Source: Pseudovibrio brasiliensis (GTDB lineage Bacteria; Pseudomonadota; Alphaproteobacteria; Rhizobiales; Stappiaceae). Taken from it: a stretch of 64,000 nt of DNA. The translations under genes and the position numbers were made by a program. The notes under the pieces are model-generated. The model saw only the letters and a program-made list of their open reading frames with translations, had not been told where the DNA came from and searched no databases. Shown piece by piece: positions 8,253 to 16,521 of the stretch (within the stretch, counting starts at the first letter, position 1; each line of letters starts with the position of its first letter). Where the stretch lies: positions 248,001 to 312,000 of the forward strand of contig NZ_CP074126.1 in NCBI RefSeq assembly GCF_018282095.1. The letters run 5' to 3'.

Positions 8253-9764
8253 ATGAAGGTACTTCTCGAAGACCAGAGAGCGACTGAGCTTTTTGCTGCG
8301 GATCTGGCTGAGCTGCTGAAAGAGGGAGACGTGCTCGCTCTTTCCGGAGATCTGGGCACTGGCAAATCCACGCTCAGCAGGGCACTCCTGCGCCATCTGG
8401 CAGCTGATCCTCATCTGGAAGTCCCAAGCCCAACCTTTACGCTGGTCCAAACCTACGACCTCACCAGAATGCCCGTCGCGCATTTTGACCTCTACCGCAT
8501 TGAAGAGCCGGAAGAGCTGGAAGAGCTGGGCCTCGATGAATATCTGGAAACCGGCGTCGCGCTGATCGAATGGCCAGAGATGGGAGACCCATCCTACTGG
8601 CCGGAAGCGCTGGACCTGAAGCTGATTGAAGGCACTGAGCCAGATACCCGCGAAATCACCCTCACAGCCAACTCAGAAAGCTGGCAGAACCGCCTTGATC
8701 GCCTCGCCGCCCGCCGTGCCCTGTTGAAAGATGCAGGCTGGATTGATGCAGAGCGCGAGCATGTGCAGGGCGATGCCTCCATGCGCACCTATTTTCGCCT
8801 TCACAAAGAGGGTGAGACAGTCGTCTTTATGGATAGTCCGCCAACTGGGCCAGAGCCGCTTCTGCCCTCCGGCAAGACATACGGTGAAACCGTGCACCGC
8901 GCCAAGGATGTGACCGCATTCTTCGCCATTGGCAACGCCTTGGCCGAGCAAGGGTTTCGCGTTCCAAAGCGTCTGGCAGCTGATCCGGAAAACGGCCTGG
9001 CACTGCTGGAAGACTTTGGCGACCAGATCATCACCGAAAACGGTGAAGCCGTAAAAGAACGCTACGAGCTGGCCATCGACGACATCGCACGCCTCCACAG
9101 CTGCGATTGGAAGACAGAACTGCACGCTGATGGCAAAACCCATCAGCTTAAGCCCTGCGACTTTGAAGTGCTGATCACCGAAGCAGACCTCTATCTGCAA
9201 TGGTATCTGCCCTATGCCAACGGCAAACCTGCAACGGAGCAGGAAAGCAAAGACTACGTGGAAGCGTGGAAGGATCTATTGGAGCCAGTCCTCCAAAGTA
9301 AGCCAACATTGCTTCTGCGGGATTACCACAGCCCGAATATCATGTGGTTGCCAGAGGAAACCGGGCTCAATAAGCTAGGTTTAATTGACTACCAAGATGC
9401 AATGGTAGGCCCTGCTGCCTATGACGTTGCTTCTCTCGTATACGACGCCCGCGTTGATATGCCGGAGGACCTTCAGGAGCATTTGCTGCAACGATATTGC
9501 GACTTGGCAAGAAAGAATAAACCCATTTTTGATGAAATGGCGTTTCGGAATGCTGTTGCTGTGTTGGCCTTGCAGCGCAATGCCAAAATCCTCGGGGCTT
9601 TTGTACGTCTTGATAAGCAGCTCGGAAAACCTAAATACATGGAGATGCTTCCTCGCATCCGCAATTACGTGCGGCAGTGCTTTGCACAATTAGGGGAAGT
9701 AAACCTCAAACCAATGTTCAACGTCATACTCTCGTCAAAGGAGACGAGGCAAAGTGACAGCTGA
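8253..9764 (+). CDS. TsaE - AmgK fusion: tRNA t6A ATPase fused to an amino sugar kinase-like domain
   Basis: 503 aa with two domains. Residues 1 to about 150 are TsaE, the ATPase for t6A37 tRNA modification: P-loop GDLGTGKSTLSRALL, then SPTFTLVQTY and HFDLYRI. Residues about 170-490 are an APH/choline-kinase fold with catalytic loop LLLRDYHSPNIMW (Asp and Asn five apart, as in Brenner's motif) and metal site GLIDYQDA. The second domain resembles AmgK, the N-acetylmuramate/GlcNAc kinase, and the next gene is MurU, its pathway partner. The fusion is, to my knowledge, common in alphaproteobacteria. No frame break is seen between the domains. Confidence 0.88.
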   Translation: MKVLLEDQRATELFAADLAELLKEGDVLALSGDLGTGKSTLSRALLRHLAADPHLEVPSPTFTLVQTYDLTRMPVAHFDLYRIEEPEELEELGLDEYLETGVALIEWPEMGDPSYWPEALDLKLIEGTEPDTREITLTANSESWQNRLDRLAARRALLKDAGWIDAEREHVQGDASMRTYFRLHKEGETVVFMDSPPTGPEPLLPSGKTYGETVHRAKDVTAFFAIGNALAEQGFRVPKRLAADPENGLALLEDFGDQIITENGEAVKERYELAIDDIARLHSCDWKTELHADGKTHQLKPCDFEVLITEADLYLQWYLPYANGKPATEQESKDYVEAWKDLLEPVLQSKPTLLLRDYHSPNIMWLPEETGLNKLGLIDYQDAMVGPAAYDVASLVYDARVDMPEDLQEHLLQRYCDLARKNKPIFDEMAFRNAVAVLALQRNAKILGAFVRLDKQLGKPKYMEMLPRIRNYVRQCFAQLGEVNLKPMFNVILSSKETRQSDS

Positions 9765-10530
9765 TACAAGAGAACAAAACGACAGAGACAACTCGATGCC
9801 TAAAGAAATCTCCTTCCATCCTAAAGCGGCTATGGTTTTGTCCGCAGGGCTGGGCAAACGCATGCGGCCCCTGACGGCGACCACACCAAAACCCCTCATC
9901 GAGGTGGACGGTAAGTCGATGTTTGCGCGCGCAGCATCCCGTTTGAAGGAAGCTGGCCTCGAAACATGCGTTGTCAACGTGCACTATCTGGCAGATCTGG
10001 TCGAAAGCCACGCCCGCAAGTTTGAGGGCCTCAACGTCAAGATCTCCGATGAGCGCGAGGAGCTACTGGACACGGGCGGCGGCATCAAAAAAGCTCTGCC
10101 AATGCTCGGAACCGATCCGTTCATCCTCAAAAACTCCGACAGCTTCTGGCTGGAAGGCGTTAAGCCAAATCTCGACCTGCTGGTAGAGACCTGGGATGAC
10201 GAAAACATGGATATGCTGATGCTGCTTGCTCCAACAGTGAATGCTGTTGGCTATGACGGCAAAGGCGATTTCCTGATGGACAACGAAGGCAGACTGGAAC
10301 GCCGCGATGAGCGCTCCGTAGCACCGTTCATCTACTCCGGCACGGCCATGATCCATCCGCGCCTTTTCAAAAACACGCCGGAAGGCCCATTCTCCCTCAA
10401 TGTGCTGTTCGATAAAGCAATTGAGAGTGGCCGCCTCTTTGGTGTTGAAGGCGATGGCCTCTGGTTGCACGTTGGAACGCCTCAAGGCCTGGACGACGCT
10501 GAACGCGCAATCGCAAACAGCGCAAACTAA
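9754..10530 (+). CDS. murU: MurU-type nucleotidyltransferase
   Basis: 258 aa from GTG 9754, which has AAAGGAG 10 bases upstream; an ATG at 9796 would give 244 aa. Predicted N-acetylmuramate-1-phosphate uridylyltransferase, making UDP-MurNAc in the peptidoglycan recycling route that bypasses de novo synthesis and fosfomycin. The sugar-nucleotidyltransferase signature GLGKRMRPLTATTPKPL is followed by DTGGGIKKALP and KNSDSFW. It overlaps the TsaE-AmgK gene by 11 bases, so the two steps (AmgK kinase, MurU uridylyltransferase) are translationally coupled. Confidence 0.85.
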   Translation: MTADTREQNDRDNSMPKEISFHPKAAMVLSAGLGKRMRPLTATTPKPLIEVDGKSMFARAASRLKEAGLETCVVNVHYLADLVESHARKFEGLNVKISDEREELLDTGGGIKKALPMLGTDPFILKNSDSFWLEGVKPNLDLLVETWDDENMDMLMLLAPTVNAVGYDGKGDFLMDNEGRLERRDERSVAPFIYSGTAMIHPRLFKNTPEGPFSLNVLFDKAIESGRLFGVEGDGLWLHVGTPQGLDDAERAIANSAN

Positions 10531-10545
10531 CCTCATTACAGGATA

Positions 10546-10567
10546 GGCCCGCAACCCCACGCGGGCC
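10546..10567. terminator. GC-rich hairpin after murU
   Basis: GGCCCGC and GCGGGCC arms starting 16 bases after the murU stop. No T-run follows, so termination strength is uncertain. Confidence 0.4.
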
Positions 10568-10605
10568 GCCTCAGCTCACTTCCCAAAACTGAAGCAGTCC
10601 CAGCA

Positions 10606-10797
10606 CTGAATACCGGATCTCCACTCCACTCCGTCCGGCATGACGCAAAGCGCAGTCCTGAGCGACATCCACTCAGGAAAACGCCCCCTCTCTCTCGTCA
10701 TCCCGCACAAGCGCAGCGCGATGCGGGACCCAGAGCCCCACACTCAAACCTCTCATCTGGATACCGAATCTCCGCTTCGCTCCGTCCGGCATGACGA
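10606..10797. repeat. Mosaic extragenic repeat cluster
   Basis: This part of the 442-base gap after murU contains three repeat units. Unit A occurs at 10606-10646 and again at 10759-10797: both read TACCG(A/G)ATCTCC, a short variable part, then CTCCGTCCGGCATGACG. Unit B at 10696-10740 begins CGTCATCCCGCACAAG and holds the imperfect palindrome CCCGCAC...GATGCGGG. Unit B recurs at 11621-11674. Short open frames across the cluster are by-products of the repeats and are not annotated. Confidence 0.75.
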
Positions 10798-10972
10798 CGG
10801 GGGCACAGCTGACCACGTGAAGCAACCGGCAAGCACAGGCCATCCGACAGTCAAACACACAAAAGCGCTGGCCTGCGGGCAAGAGGCGCCCGGCCGCAGA
10901 CCAGCAGGACACTCATGAAGGGCTGTGCAAGGGTAGGTAGAGACCAGCCCTTGGAGTGCCGATCACAGTGAT

Positions 10973-11299
10973 CTAATCCAGAGACACAATATTGGTGTTG
11001 ACCGGTGTTGGAGAGGCGACGCTGCGTGTCGCGCTGTCGGAAGCTCCTCTAGGGGAGAAGGTGCCGAACAACGCATCAGTCAAAATTCCGCAGGTCTTAT
11101 CAAGTGCCTCTAGGCGGTCAGAGAGTGCATAGTGCAAGGTGATCAAAGCATCACGCTCACTGCTGTTCTTCATCCGCTCGCTCAGCACCAGATGCTGAAC
11201 GTAAACAAGGTTCTGGAGTTCAGAAACAGAAACGTTCACTTCGTCAATTTCATTTTGAAGAGTATTCGTGGCGCCACAGGCGCATGCAGTGTCGTCCAT
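10973..11299 (-). CDS. Uncharacterised 108-aa protein with Cys-rich N-terminus
   Basis: I do not recognise this protein. The start at 11299 (MDDTACACGATN) is chosen because AGAAAGG sits 8 bases upstream on the minus strand; an upstream in-frame start at 11344 is less likely. The N-terminus carries three closely spaced Ala/Cys repeats (TACACGA). Residues about 18-85 form a predicted amphipathic helix (NEIDEVNVSVSELQNLVYVQ, then RMKNSSERDALITLHYAL), and the tail is Ser/Thr-rich and disordered. No membrane segment or signal peptide. It stands alone between repeat elements, which suggests an accessory gene. Confidence 0.5.
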   Translation of the reverse strand: MDDTACACGATNTLQNEIDEVNVSVSELQNLVYVQHLVLSERMKNSSERDALITLHYALSDRLEALDKTCGILTDALFGTFSPRGASDSATRSVASPTPVNTNIVSLD

Positions 11300-11367
11300 A
11301 ATCAAAGCCTTTCTGACTTGGCTGTTGAATGAACCGCACGACATTGAGCTTTCGACGGCCCGCTGGC

Positions 11368-11449
11368 GAGCGGGAGGTTCGAAACCTGAGTCAGACAGGC
11401 GAGTTTATTCCCCCCCGAAGGAGGTGTTGTATTCACCGCCCTCCCGCTC
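11368..11449. repeat. Long-range perfect inverted repeat, possible structured RNA
   Basis: Arms GAGCGGGAGG (11368-11377) and CCTCCCGCTC (11440-11449) enclose 62 bases that include a small hairpin around TTCGAAA and a CCCCCCC/GGAGG pairing option. It lies in the 473-base gap 11300-11772 that otherwise holds only a copy of repeat unit B. No coding sequence is convincing here. RNA or recombination site cannot be decided. Confidence 0.45.
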
Positions 11450-11620
11450 ATAGCAAAGGGTTTGCGCCCTCAGAAAAAAGGCACAAAAAATCCGCTAGTT
11501 ACGGGAGCGGCTACCGCGTGGAAAGGAGGTTTCGACGCCTCACATATGAATGTGGAATGGAACGCCCCACCTGTCAACGAAAAGTTGCAGGATGATAAGA
11601 AGGTGTTGCCGCAGGGATAC

Positions 11621-11674
11621 GTCATCCCACACAAGCAAAGCGCGATGCGGAACCCTGAGCCCACCCAACAGTAC
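11621..11674. repeat. Third location of the extragenic repeat (unit B)
   Basis: Begins CGTCATCCCACACAAG and continues AAAGCGCGATGCGGAACCC, a diverged copy of the unit at 10696-10740. The inner palindrome is eroded (CCCACAC against GATGCGG), so this copy looks older. Confidence 0.65.
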
Positions 11675-11772
11675 CGATAATTGCGAGATCAGAGCAAAGA
11701 GAGAGAGTACCCGCCGGTGCCCTCCCTGTTTGTAAATCAGCTCATTTTCCCAAAAAGCAGCGATCGTCGGTA

Positions 11773-12150
11773 TCACGCAGGTACAGTCAGGTCCTGTGCC
11801 AACATCATCGCGTTGCCGTCTGGATCATAGAAAGTGGCAGTGCTCACCATGCCTTCGATGGTTTGGGTTTCGCCGTCAAACTTTACGCCAGCCGCTTCCA
11901 AAGCACCGCGAGCACTCTCAATATCGCCAATACCAAACACTGGAACCGTATTGCCCGGAGACGGCTCAGCCTGCTCGCCAAGACCAAGAGTAACGCCTTC
12001 TGTCCTGGTCTTCATCTCGCTCCAGCCCGCCTCATCAATGTGATGAATCAGCTCAAAACCAAGCATGGAGGTGTACCACTCCGCGCTCACATGGCGGTCA
12101 CGAACAGAAATGGCCAGAGTGATCGTATTTTCCAAAGAAACAAGCGACAT
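11773..12150 (-). CDS. VOC/glyoxalase superfamily protein
   Basis: 125 aa from ATG 12150, with AAGGGA 7 bases upstream. Single-domain vicinal oxygen chelate protein: N-terminal ITLAISVRDRHVSAEWYTSM, middle GVTLGLGEQ, C-terminal TFYDPDGNAMMLAQ. Such proteins include lactoylglutathione lyases, antibiotic-binding proteins and dioxygenases; the substrate is not predictable. It is divergent from an HxlR-like regulator with 40 bases between starts and a shared palindrome, so it is probably the regulator's target. Confidence 0.82.
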   Translation of the reverse strand: MSLVSLENTITLAISVRDRHVSAEWYTSMLGFELIHHIDEAGWSEMKTRTEGVTLGLGEQAEPSPGNTVPVFGIGDIESARGALEAAGVKFDGETQTIEGMVSTATFYDPDGNAMMLAQDLTVPA

Positions 12151-12172
12151 CAAACTTCCCTTTCAATAAAAA

Positions 12173-12192
12173 ATAAAGTAACTATACTTTAT
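12173..12192. promoter_or_regulatory. Operator-like palindrome between the VOC gene and its divergent regulator
   Basis: Inverted repeat with 8-base arms ATAAAGTA and TACTTTAT and a 4-base spacer. The right arm runs into the ATG (12191) of the regulator gene. The position suggests a binding site at which the regulator represses its own gene and the VOC gene. Confidence 0.6.
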
Positions 12193-12727
12193 GGACATTG
12201 CGACGCTTGTCAAGCTCACATCTCGGGCTTGGTCTCTAAATATTCTGGCTCACTTGCACGCTGGTGTTCCCGGCAGGCAGGCTCCGCTGCTGGCTGCATC
12301 AGGGGCAAGCCGTACATCGTTCGCTGCAAGTCTGGAGCATCTTGTTGAGCTCAAACTTCTGGAGCGAAATCCGGGCCATGGCCATCCGCTGCGCCCGGAA
12401 TTTCGCTTGACGCCAAAAGGTGTTCGGGCAGCTGAAATTGCCAGCAGGATCGTGAGTGCTGTCCCCAATGACACTGAGTTCTCCCTGCTGCGCAAAAGCT
12501 GGACAGTGCCAATTCTGGCCCTGACAGCCACACCGCAACGCTTCTCATCAATCCGAACAGATCTGGCAACGATCACGGACCGAGCTTTGTCAGCATCGCT
12601 GGTCAGGCTGGAAGAGCGGGAATGGATCAGGCGAGACATCAACACAACCCAACGCGTCCCATTCCCCACCTACTGCGCCGCTAACACCGGCATCCAAATC
12701 AACAGAGCAATTGATTTGCGGGTGTGA
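12191..12727 (+). CDS. HxlR-like winged-helix transcriptional regulator (two HTH halves)
   Basis: 178 aa. The first half (WSLNILAHLHAG, then ASRTSFAASLEHLVELKLLERNPG, then RPEFRLTPKGVRAAEIA) and the second half (WTVPILALTATPQRFSSIRT, then ITDRALSASLVRLEEREWI) each look like an HxlR/MarR winged helix, so the protein appears to be an internal duplication. No ribosome site precedes the ATG; the upstream bases are taken up by a palindrome, so the mRNA may be leaderless. Likely a repressor of itself and of the VOC gene. The effector is unknown. Confidence 0.72.
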   Translation: MDIATLVKLTSRAWSLNILAHLHAGVPGRQAPLLAASGASRTSFAASLEHLVELKLLERNPGHGHPLRPEFRLTPKGVRAAEIASRIVSAVPNDTEFSLLRKSWTVPILALTATPQRFSSIRTDLATITDRALSASLVRLEEREWIRRDINTTQRVPFPTYCAANTGIQINRAIDLRV

Positions 12728-12732
12728 GTGCG

Positions 12733-12775
12733 GCGGGGATATAAAATCACACTGTGCTTTTTGTTGTCTGCTACG
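12733..12775 (+). repeat. Direct repeat copy 1 upstream of the GNAT gene
   Basis: Starts GCGGGGATATAAAA and continues through GCTTTTTGTTGTCTGCTACG. A second imperfect copy lies at 13307-13349 upstream of addB. Each copy sits about 25-50 bases before a ribosome site and may carry a promoter (ATATAAAA). Confidence 0.55.
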
Positions 12776-12801
12776 CATCATGAACCTCATCGGAGACATA
12801 A

Positions 12802-13248
12802 ATGACCTTGATCCTGAGTTCCGATGATGCACCCCATTTTCTGGCTCAGCTGTGCGATTGGTTTGCTCAGGAATGGGGGGAGATGGACCCGGTTGACCTC
12901 AGGCAGAACGATCTTGAAGCTCCAGCCCCCTTGCTGGCTATAAGCGAGGGGGGGAAGCTCATCGGTGGACTGGCGTTTACAATAGCCCCAGAACCTCAGA
13001 GCACGACGAACTCTATCTGGATCAATGCGTTGCTGGTTGCTCCAGAACACCGGGGGAAAGGCGTTGCTTCAACACTGATAAGAGCAGGCGAAAAGGCAGC
13101 TGCTTTGAAGAACATAACCAAGCTGTTTGTTTATACAGAATACGCAGCCCTTTACACCGGCTGTTCCTGGGAACTTCTCGAAACAAAAGAAGGCAACTCA
13201 GTTCTGAGCAAAGCATTGGAGCCACTGGTTCAGGAAGACCAGCTTTGA
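12802..13248 (+). CDS. GNAT-family N-acetyltransferase
   Basis: 148 aa. The acetyl-CoA binding motif A is visible as INALLVAPEHRGKGVASTLI (about residues 74-93) with FVYTEYAALYTGCSWELLET following. A CGGAG ribosome site lies 7 bases before ATG. The acceptor is unknown. It sits between the VOC/HxlR pair and addB and shares an upstream repeat with addB. Confidence 0.8.
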   Translation: MTLILSSDDAPHFLAQLCDWFAQEWGEMDPVDLRQNDLEAPAPLLAISEGGKLIGGLAFTIAPEPQSTTNSIWINALLVAPEHRGKGVASTLIRAGEKAAALKNITKLFVYTEYAALYTGCSWELLETKEGNSVLSKALEPLVQEDQL

Positions 13249-13306
13249 GATGATGCAAGCGGATGCACCGTCAAAAACAAAAGCAGTCAGGTTCATCACC
13301 AATCTC

Positions 13307-13349
13307 GCGGGGATATAAAAACTCACCACGCTTTTTGCTGTGTGCTCCG
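13307..13349 (+). repeat. Direct repeat copy 2 upstream of addB
   Basis: Starts GCGGGGATATAAAA and continues through GCTTTTTGCTGTGTGCTCCG; the first 14 bases match copy 1 exactly, the rest with a few changes. Lies 50 bases before the addB start. Confidence 0.55.
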
Positions 13350-13398
13350 TGAAAAACTCCATTAAAAAGGAGCATTCGGTTCTTTTCAGGAGGCTCCG

Positions 13399-16300
13399 GT
13401 GGCGGCCACCCCAAATATTTTCAGCGTTTCTCCATCCACGCCATTTCTGCAGGCAACAGTGGAAGCCTTGCTCTCTGGTCAGTTGATCCCGGGTTTTCAG
13501 GCGGATGACGACCCGCTGGCGCTGGCCGACGTCACCATCTATGTGCCCACCCGCCGCGCCGCCAGAACCCTGCCGGATGTCCTGCGCAGAGCCTTGGGTT
13601 CCAAAGCTGCGTTGCTGCCCAAAATCCTGCCACTTGGCGACGTGGACGAGGAAGAGCATATCCTGAAAGGCCACGGAGACGGTGAGGCACTGCCGCCCGC
13701 CATGTCCACCATGGAACGCAAGCTGGCCATGACCCGCCTTGTCTGGGCATGGAAGGGCCAGCTCCGCCGTCAGATCCTACAGCTCAAAGAAGATGACCCA
13801 GCACGCGTTCCAGCGTCCTCCGCGGATGCCGCATGGCTTGCTGGCAACCTGCTCACACTCATGGATGAGGTACAGACAGAAGAGGCCAGCTGGACAGAGC
13901 TGGGCAGCCTCGTTCCGGAAGATCACGCCGAATACTGGAAAATCACGCTTGAATTCCTGAAGATCGTCACCGACCTGTGGCCCGAGCACCTGAAGGCCAT
14001 CGGCATGATGGACCCAAATGAGCGCCGCTCAGCCCTCATCCGCGCCGAAGCCGCCCGCCTGCGCACCACCCCGCCACGCGGTCCGGTGATTGTGGCGGGT
14101 GCAACCGGTTCCTTCCCAGCCACTGCTGAGCTGATGAAAGCCGTACTAAGCTTGGAGAATGGCGCGCTTGTCCTTCCAGCGCTCGACATGGGCATGGATG
14201 CCGAAAGTTGGCAGGCACTTGGCAGCCCAACAGAACCTCAACGCGTTCCTGGCCATCCCCAATACAGCCTCCGCCAATTGCTGCTGGCGCTCGGCGTGAA
14301 GCGTGAAGACGTCACCCAACTGGGGGCACCACAAAGCGAAGCCCTACGCCTGCGCTGTGAGATCGTGAACGAAGCACTCCGCCCGGCAGAAACGACCGAA
14401 GAATGGCAGAACTTCTTCACGTCAGAGCTGGCAGAACACCGAGAAACCGCCTTCGCAGGCACACAGCTGATTACAGCGCGCAACGAAGCAGAAGAAGCGC
14501 TCTCCATCGCCCTGCTGCTGCGCGAAGCCGTGGAAGCAGGCAAAACAACTGCACTGATCTCACCAGACAGAACACTGGCCCGCCGCGTGGCATCTGAGCT
14601 GACCCGCTGGGGCATCATTGTTGATGACACCGCAGGTCGCCCGTTGGAGCAAACACCACCCATGGTGCTTGCCATCCTCACGGCAAAGCTCGCTCTGCAA
14701 GGCCTCGATCCGGTTAACCTGCTAGCCCTGCTCAAACACCCGCTCGCCTTCCTTGGCATGAAAGCCAAAGAAGTCCGCTCTGCCGCCCGTGCTCTGGAAC
14801 GCGGCGTGCTGCGCGGCCCACATCCAAGACCGGGCCTCAGCGGCCTGCGTGAAGCGGTGGCAGCTGCGCATGATCTGGCTATGGAAAAGGCGGATCGACC
14901 CGTCTCCCGCTGGCGCAAGCTGGTGGAAGAAGACTGGGACGCCATCAACACCCTGCTGGACCGTCTGGAGCAAGCCCTCGGCCCACTGGAAGCCCTGCTG
15001 CAAAATCCCAACGAAATCCCGGTTGAAGACATCATCAAGACCCATGTGGATGCAGTCCTGCTGCTTGGTGCTGATGAAAACGGCTCTACAGAAGAGCTGT
15101 TCAGCGGCGAAAACGGTAAGGCGCTTGCCGAAACCCTGACGTCCTTGCTGGAAGCGGATGCCGCTGGCCTCTGCGTGCCTGCCAACGAATGGCCCGGCGT
15201 GTTCGGCGCGCTCATCACCGGCGGCGCCGTTCGCTCCCGCACGCCCGCAGATCCGCGCATCCATCTGCTCGGCCCAATGGAAGCCCGTTTGCAGCGGTAT
15301 GACCTCGTTGTCCTCGGCGGACTGAACGAAGGCACTTGGCCACAGCGTACCCGCAATGATCCGTGGCTCAACCGTCCGATGAAAGGCCAGATCGGCCTTG
15401 ACCCGCCAGAGCGTAAAATAGGCACCTCCGCCCACGATTTCCTCTGGAACCTTGGCGCGCCAGAAGTGGTGCTTTCCCGTTCTGAGCGTGTGGATGGCTC
15501 CCCAACAGTGGCCTCCCGCTGGCTCCAGCGCATCGTGACACTCGCAGGCCAAAACGTTGAGCAGCAGATGCGCGCCAAAGGCAAGCGCTACACCGAGCTG
15601 GCTCTCGTGCTCGACCGTTCAGAAACACCAGTCCGCCCAGCCAAGCGCCCGGAACCAAAGCCACCAGTGGAAGCCCGACCAGTCCAGCTTTCTGTCACAG
15701 CAATCGAAAACCTGATCCGCGATCCGTACCTCATCTACGCCAAAAACGTGCTGAAGCTGGATGAAGTTGACCCGATTGGCGGGGAGCCAGGAGCCGCTGA
15801 CAAAGGCAACATTATCCACGATGCACTCGCAAACTTCCTTGAGGATTGGGATGGGCCGTTTGATGAGAAAGCCGTCCGTGCCCTGCTGACCGAAGGGGGC
15901 CGCCTGTTCCGCCCGCTTGATGCCTTCCCCGCCATCCGCGCCCTGTGGTGGCCGCGCTTTGAGCGCATCGCAGAAGAGTTCGTGGCCTATGAAGGCGAAG
16001 TCGCGCCCAAGATCTATGACCGCTTTCTGGAAGAGTACGGCAAAGTGGAAATGCCGCGCCCGGAACGCAACTTCACCCTCACAGGCCGGGCTGACCGCAT
16101 CGACCAGATGAAAGACAACACCCTGCGCGTCGTGGATTACAAAACCGGCCAGCCACCCTCCGCCAAACAGGTGGAAGCGCTGCTCTCACCGCAGTTGCCG
16201 CTGGAAGTTGCCATGATCCGCCGCAAAGGCTTTGAGGATCTGCCCCACGACATGCCAATCTCCGACATGCTCTACATTCAGCTCAAAGGCGGTAGCGATG

Positions 16301-16521
16301 CCGTGAAGCTGGAAAGCCGTGTGCCAAAGGAAAGCACTGCCGAAGAACTCTCAGAAGAAGCATGGAAACGTCTGGAACAGCTGGTCGCCGCCTATGAGAA
16401 CCCACGCAAAGGCTACCTCTCCAGAGCGCGCGTGCTGAAGGAGAGGGAATGGGCTGCCTCCTATGATCATCTTGCCCGTGTGCAGGAATGGTCCCTCGGA
16501 GAAGACGGGGAGGACGCATAA
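13399..16521 (+). CDS. addB: AddB subunit of the AddAB helicase-nuclease
   Basis: 1040 aa from GTG 13399, with CAGGAGGC 4 bases upstream. Works with AddA in double-strand break resection (the RecBCD counterpart). N-terminal inactive-helicase-like region (VTIYVPTRRAARTLPDVL), middle LLGPMEARLQRYDLVVLGGLNEGTWP, C-terminal PD-(D/E)XK nuclease with LTGRADRIDQ and VVDYKTGQPPSAKQVEALL. Length matches alphaproteobacterial AddB. The stop TAA overlaps the addA ATG by one base. Confidence 0.95.
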   Translation: MAATPNIFSVSPSTPFLQATVEALLSGQLIPGFQADDDPLALADVTIYVPTRRAARTLPDVLRRALGSKAALLPKILPLGDVDEEEHILKGHGDGEALPPAMSTMERKLAMTRLVWAWKGQLRRQILQLKEDDPARVPASSADAAWLAGNLLTLMDEVQTEEASWTELGSLVPEDHAEYWKITLEFLKIVTDLWPEHLKAIGMMDPNERRSALIRAEAARLRTTPPRGPVIVAGATGSFPATAELMKAVLSLENGALVLPALDMGMDAESWQALGSPTEPQRVPGHPQYSLRQLLLALGVKREDVTQLGAPQSEALRLRCEIVNEALRPAETTEEWQNFFTSELAEHRETAFAGTQLITARNEAEEALSIALLLREAVEAGKTTALISPDRTLARRVASELTRWGIIVDDTAGRPLEQTPPMVLAILTAKLALQGLDPVNLLALLKHPLAFLGMKAKEVRSAARALERGVLRGPHPRPGLSGLREAVAAAHDLAMEKADRPVSRWRKLVEEDWDAINTLLDRLEQALGPLEALLQNPNEIPVEDIIKTHVDAVLLLGADENGSTEELFSGENGKALAETLTSLLEADAAGLCVPANEWPGVFGALITGGAVRSRTPADPRIHLLGPMEARLQRYDLVVLGGLNEGTWPQRTRNDPWLNRPMKGQIGLDPPERKIGTSAHDFLWNLGAPEVVLSRSERVDGSPTVASRWLQRIVTLAGQNVEQQMRAKGKRYTELALVLDRSETPVRPAKRPEPKPPVEARPVQLSVTAIENLIRDPYLIYAKNVLKLDEVDPIGGEPGAADKGNIIHDALANFLEDWDGPFDEKAVRALLTEGGRLFRPLDAFPAIRALWWPRFERIAEEFVAYEGEVAPKIYDRFLEEYGKVEMPRPERNFTLTGRADRIDQMKDNTLRVVDYKTGQPPSAKQVEALLSPQLPLEVAMIRRKGFEDLPHDMPISDMLYIQLKGGSDAVKLESRVPKESTAEELSEEAWKRLEQLVAAYENPRKGYLSRARVLKEREWAASYDHLARVQEWSLGEDGEDA

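Noticed and set aside
10640-10918. Plus-strand frame of 92 codons after murU
   Set aside because: Lies across the extragenic repeats; its sequence is a translation of repeat units A and B.
11368-11400. tRNA pseudogene suggested by a GGTTCGAAACC segment
   Set aside because: No acceptor, D or anticodon arm at proper distances.
14238-15584. Long Ser/Arg-rich frame antisense to addB
   Set aside because: Composition typical of antisense to a Glu/Leu-rich gene; addB is intact.
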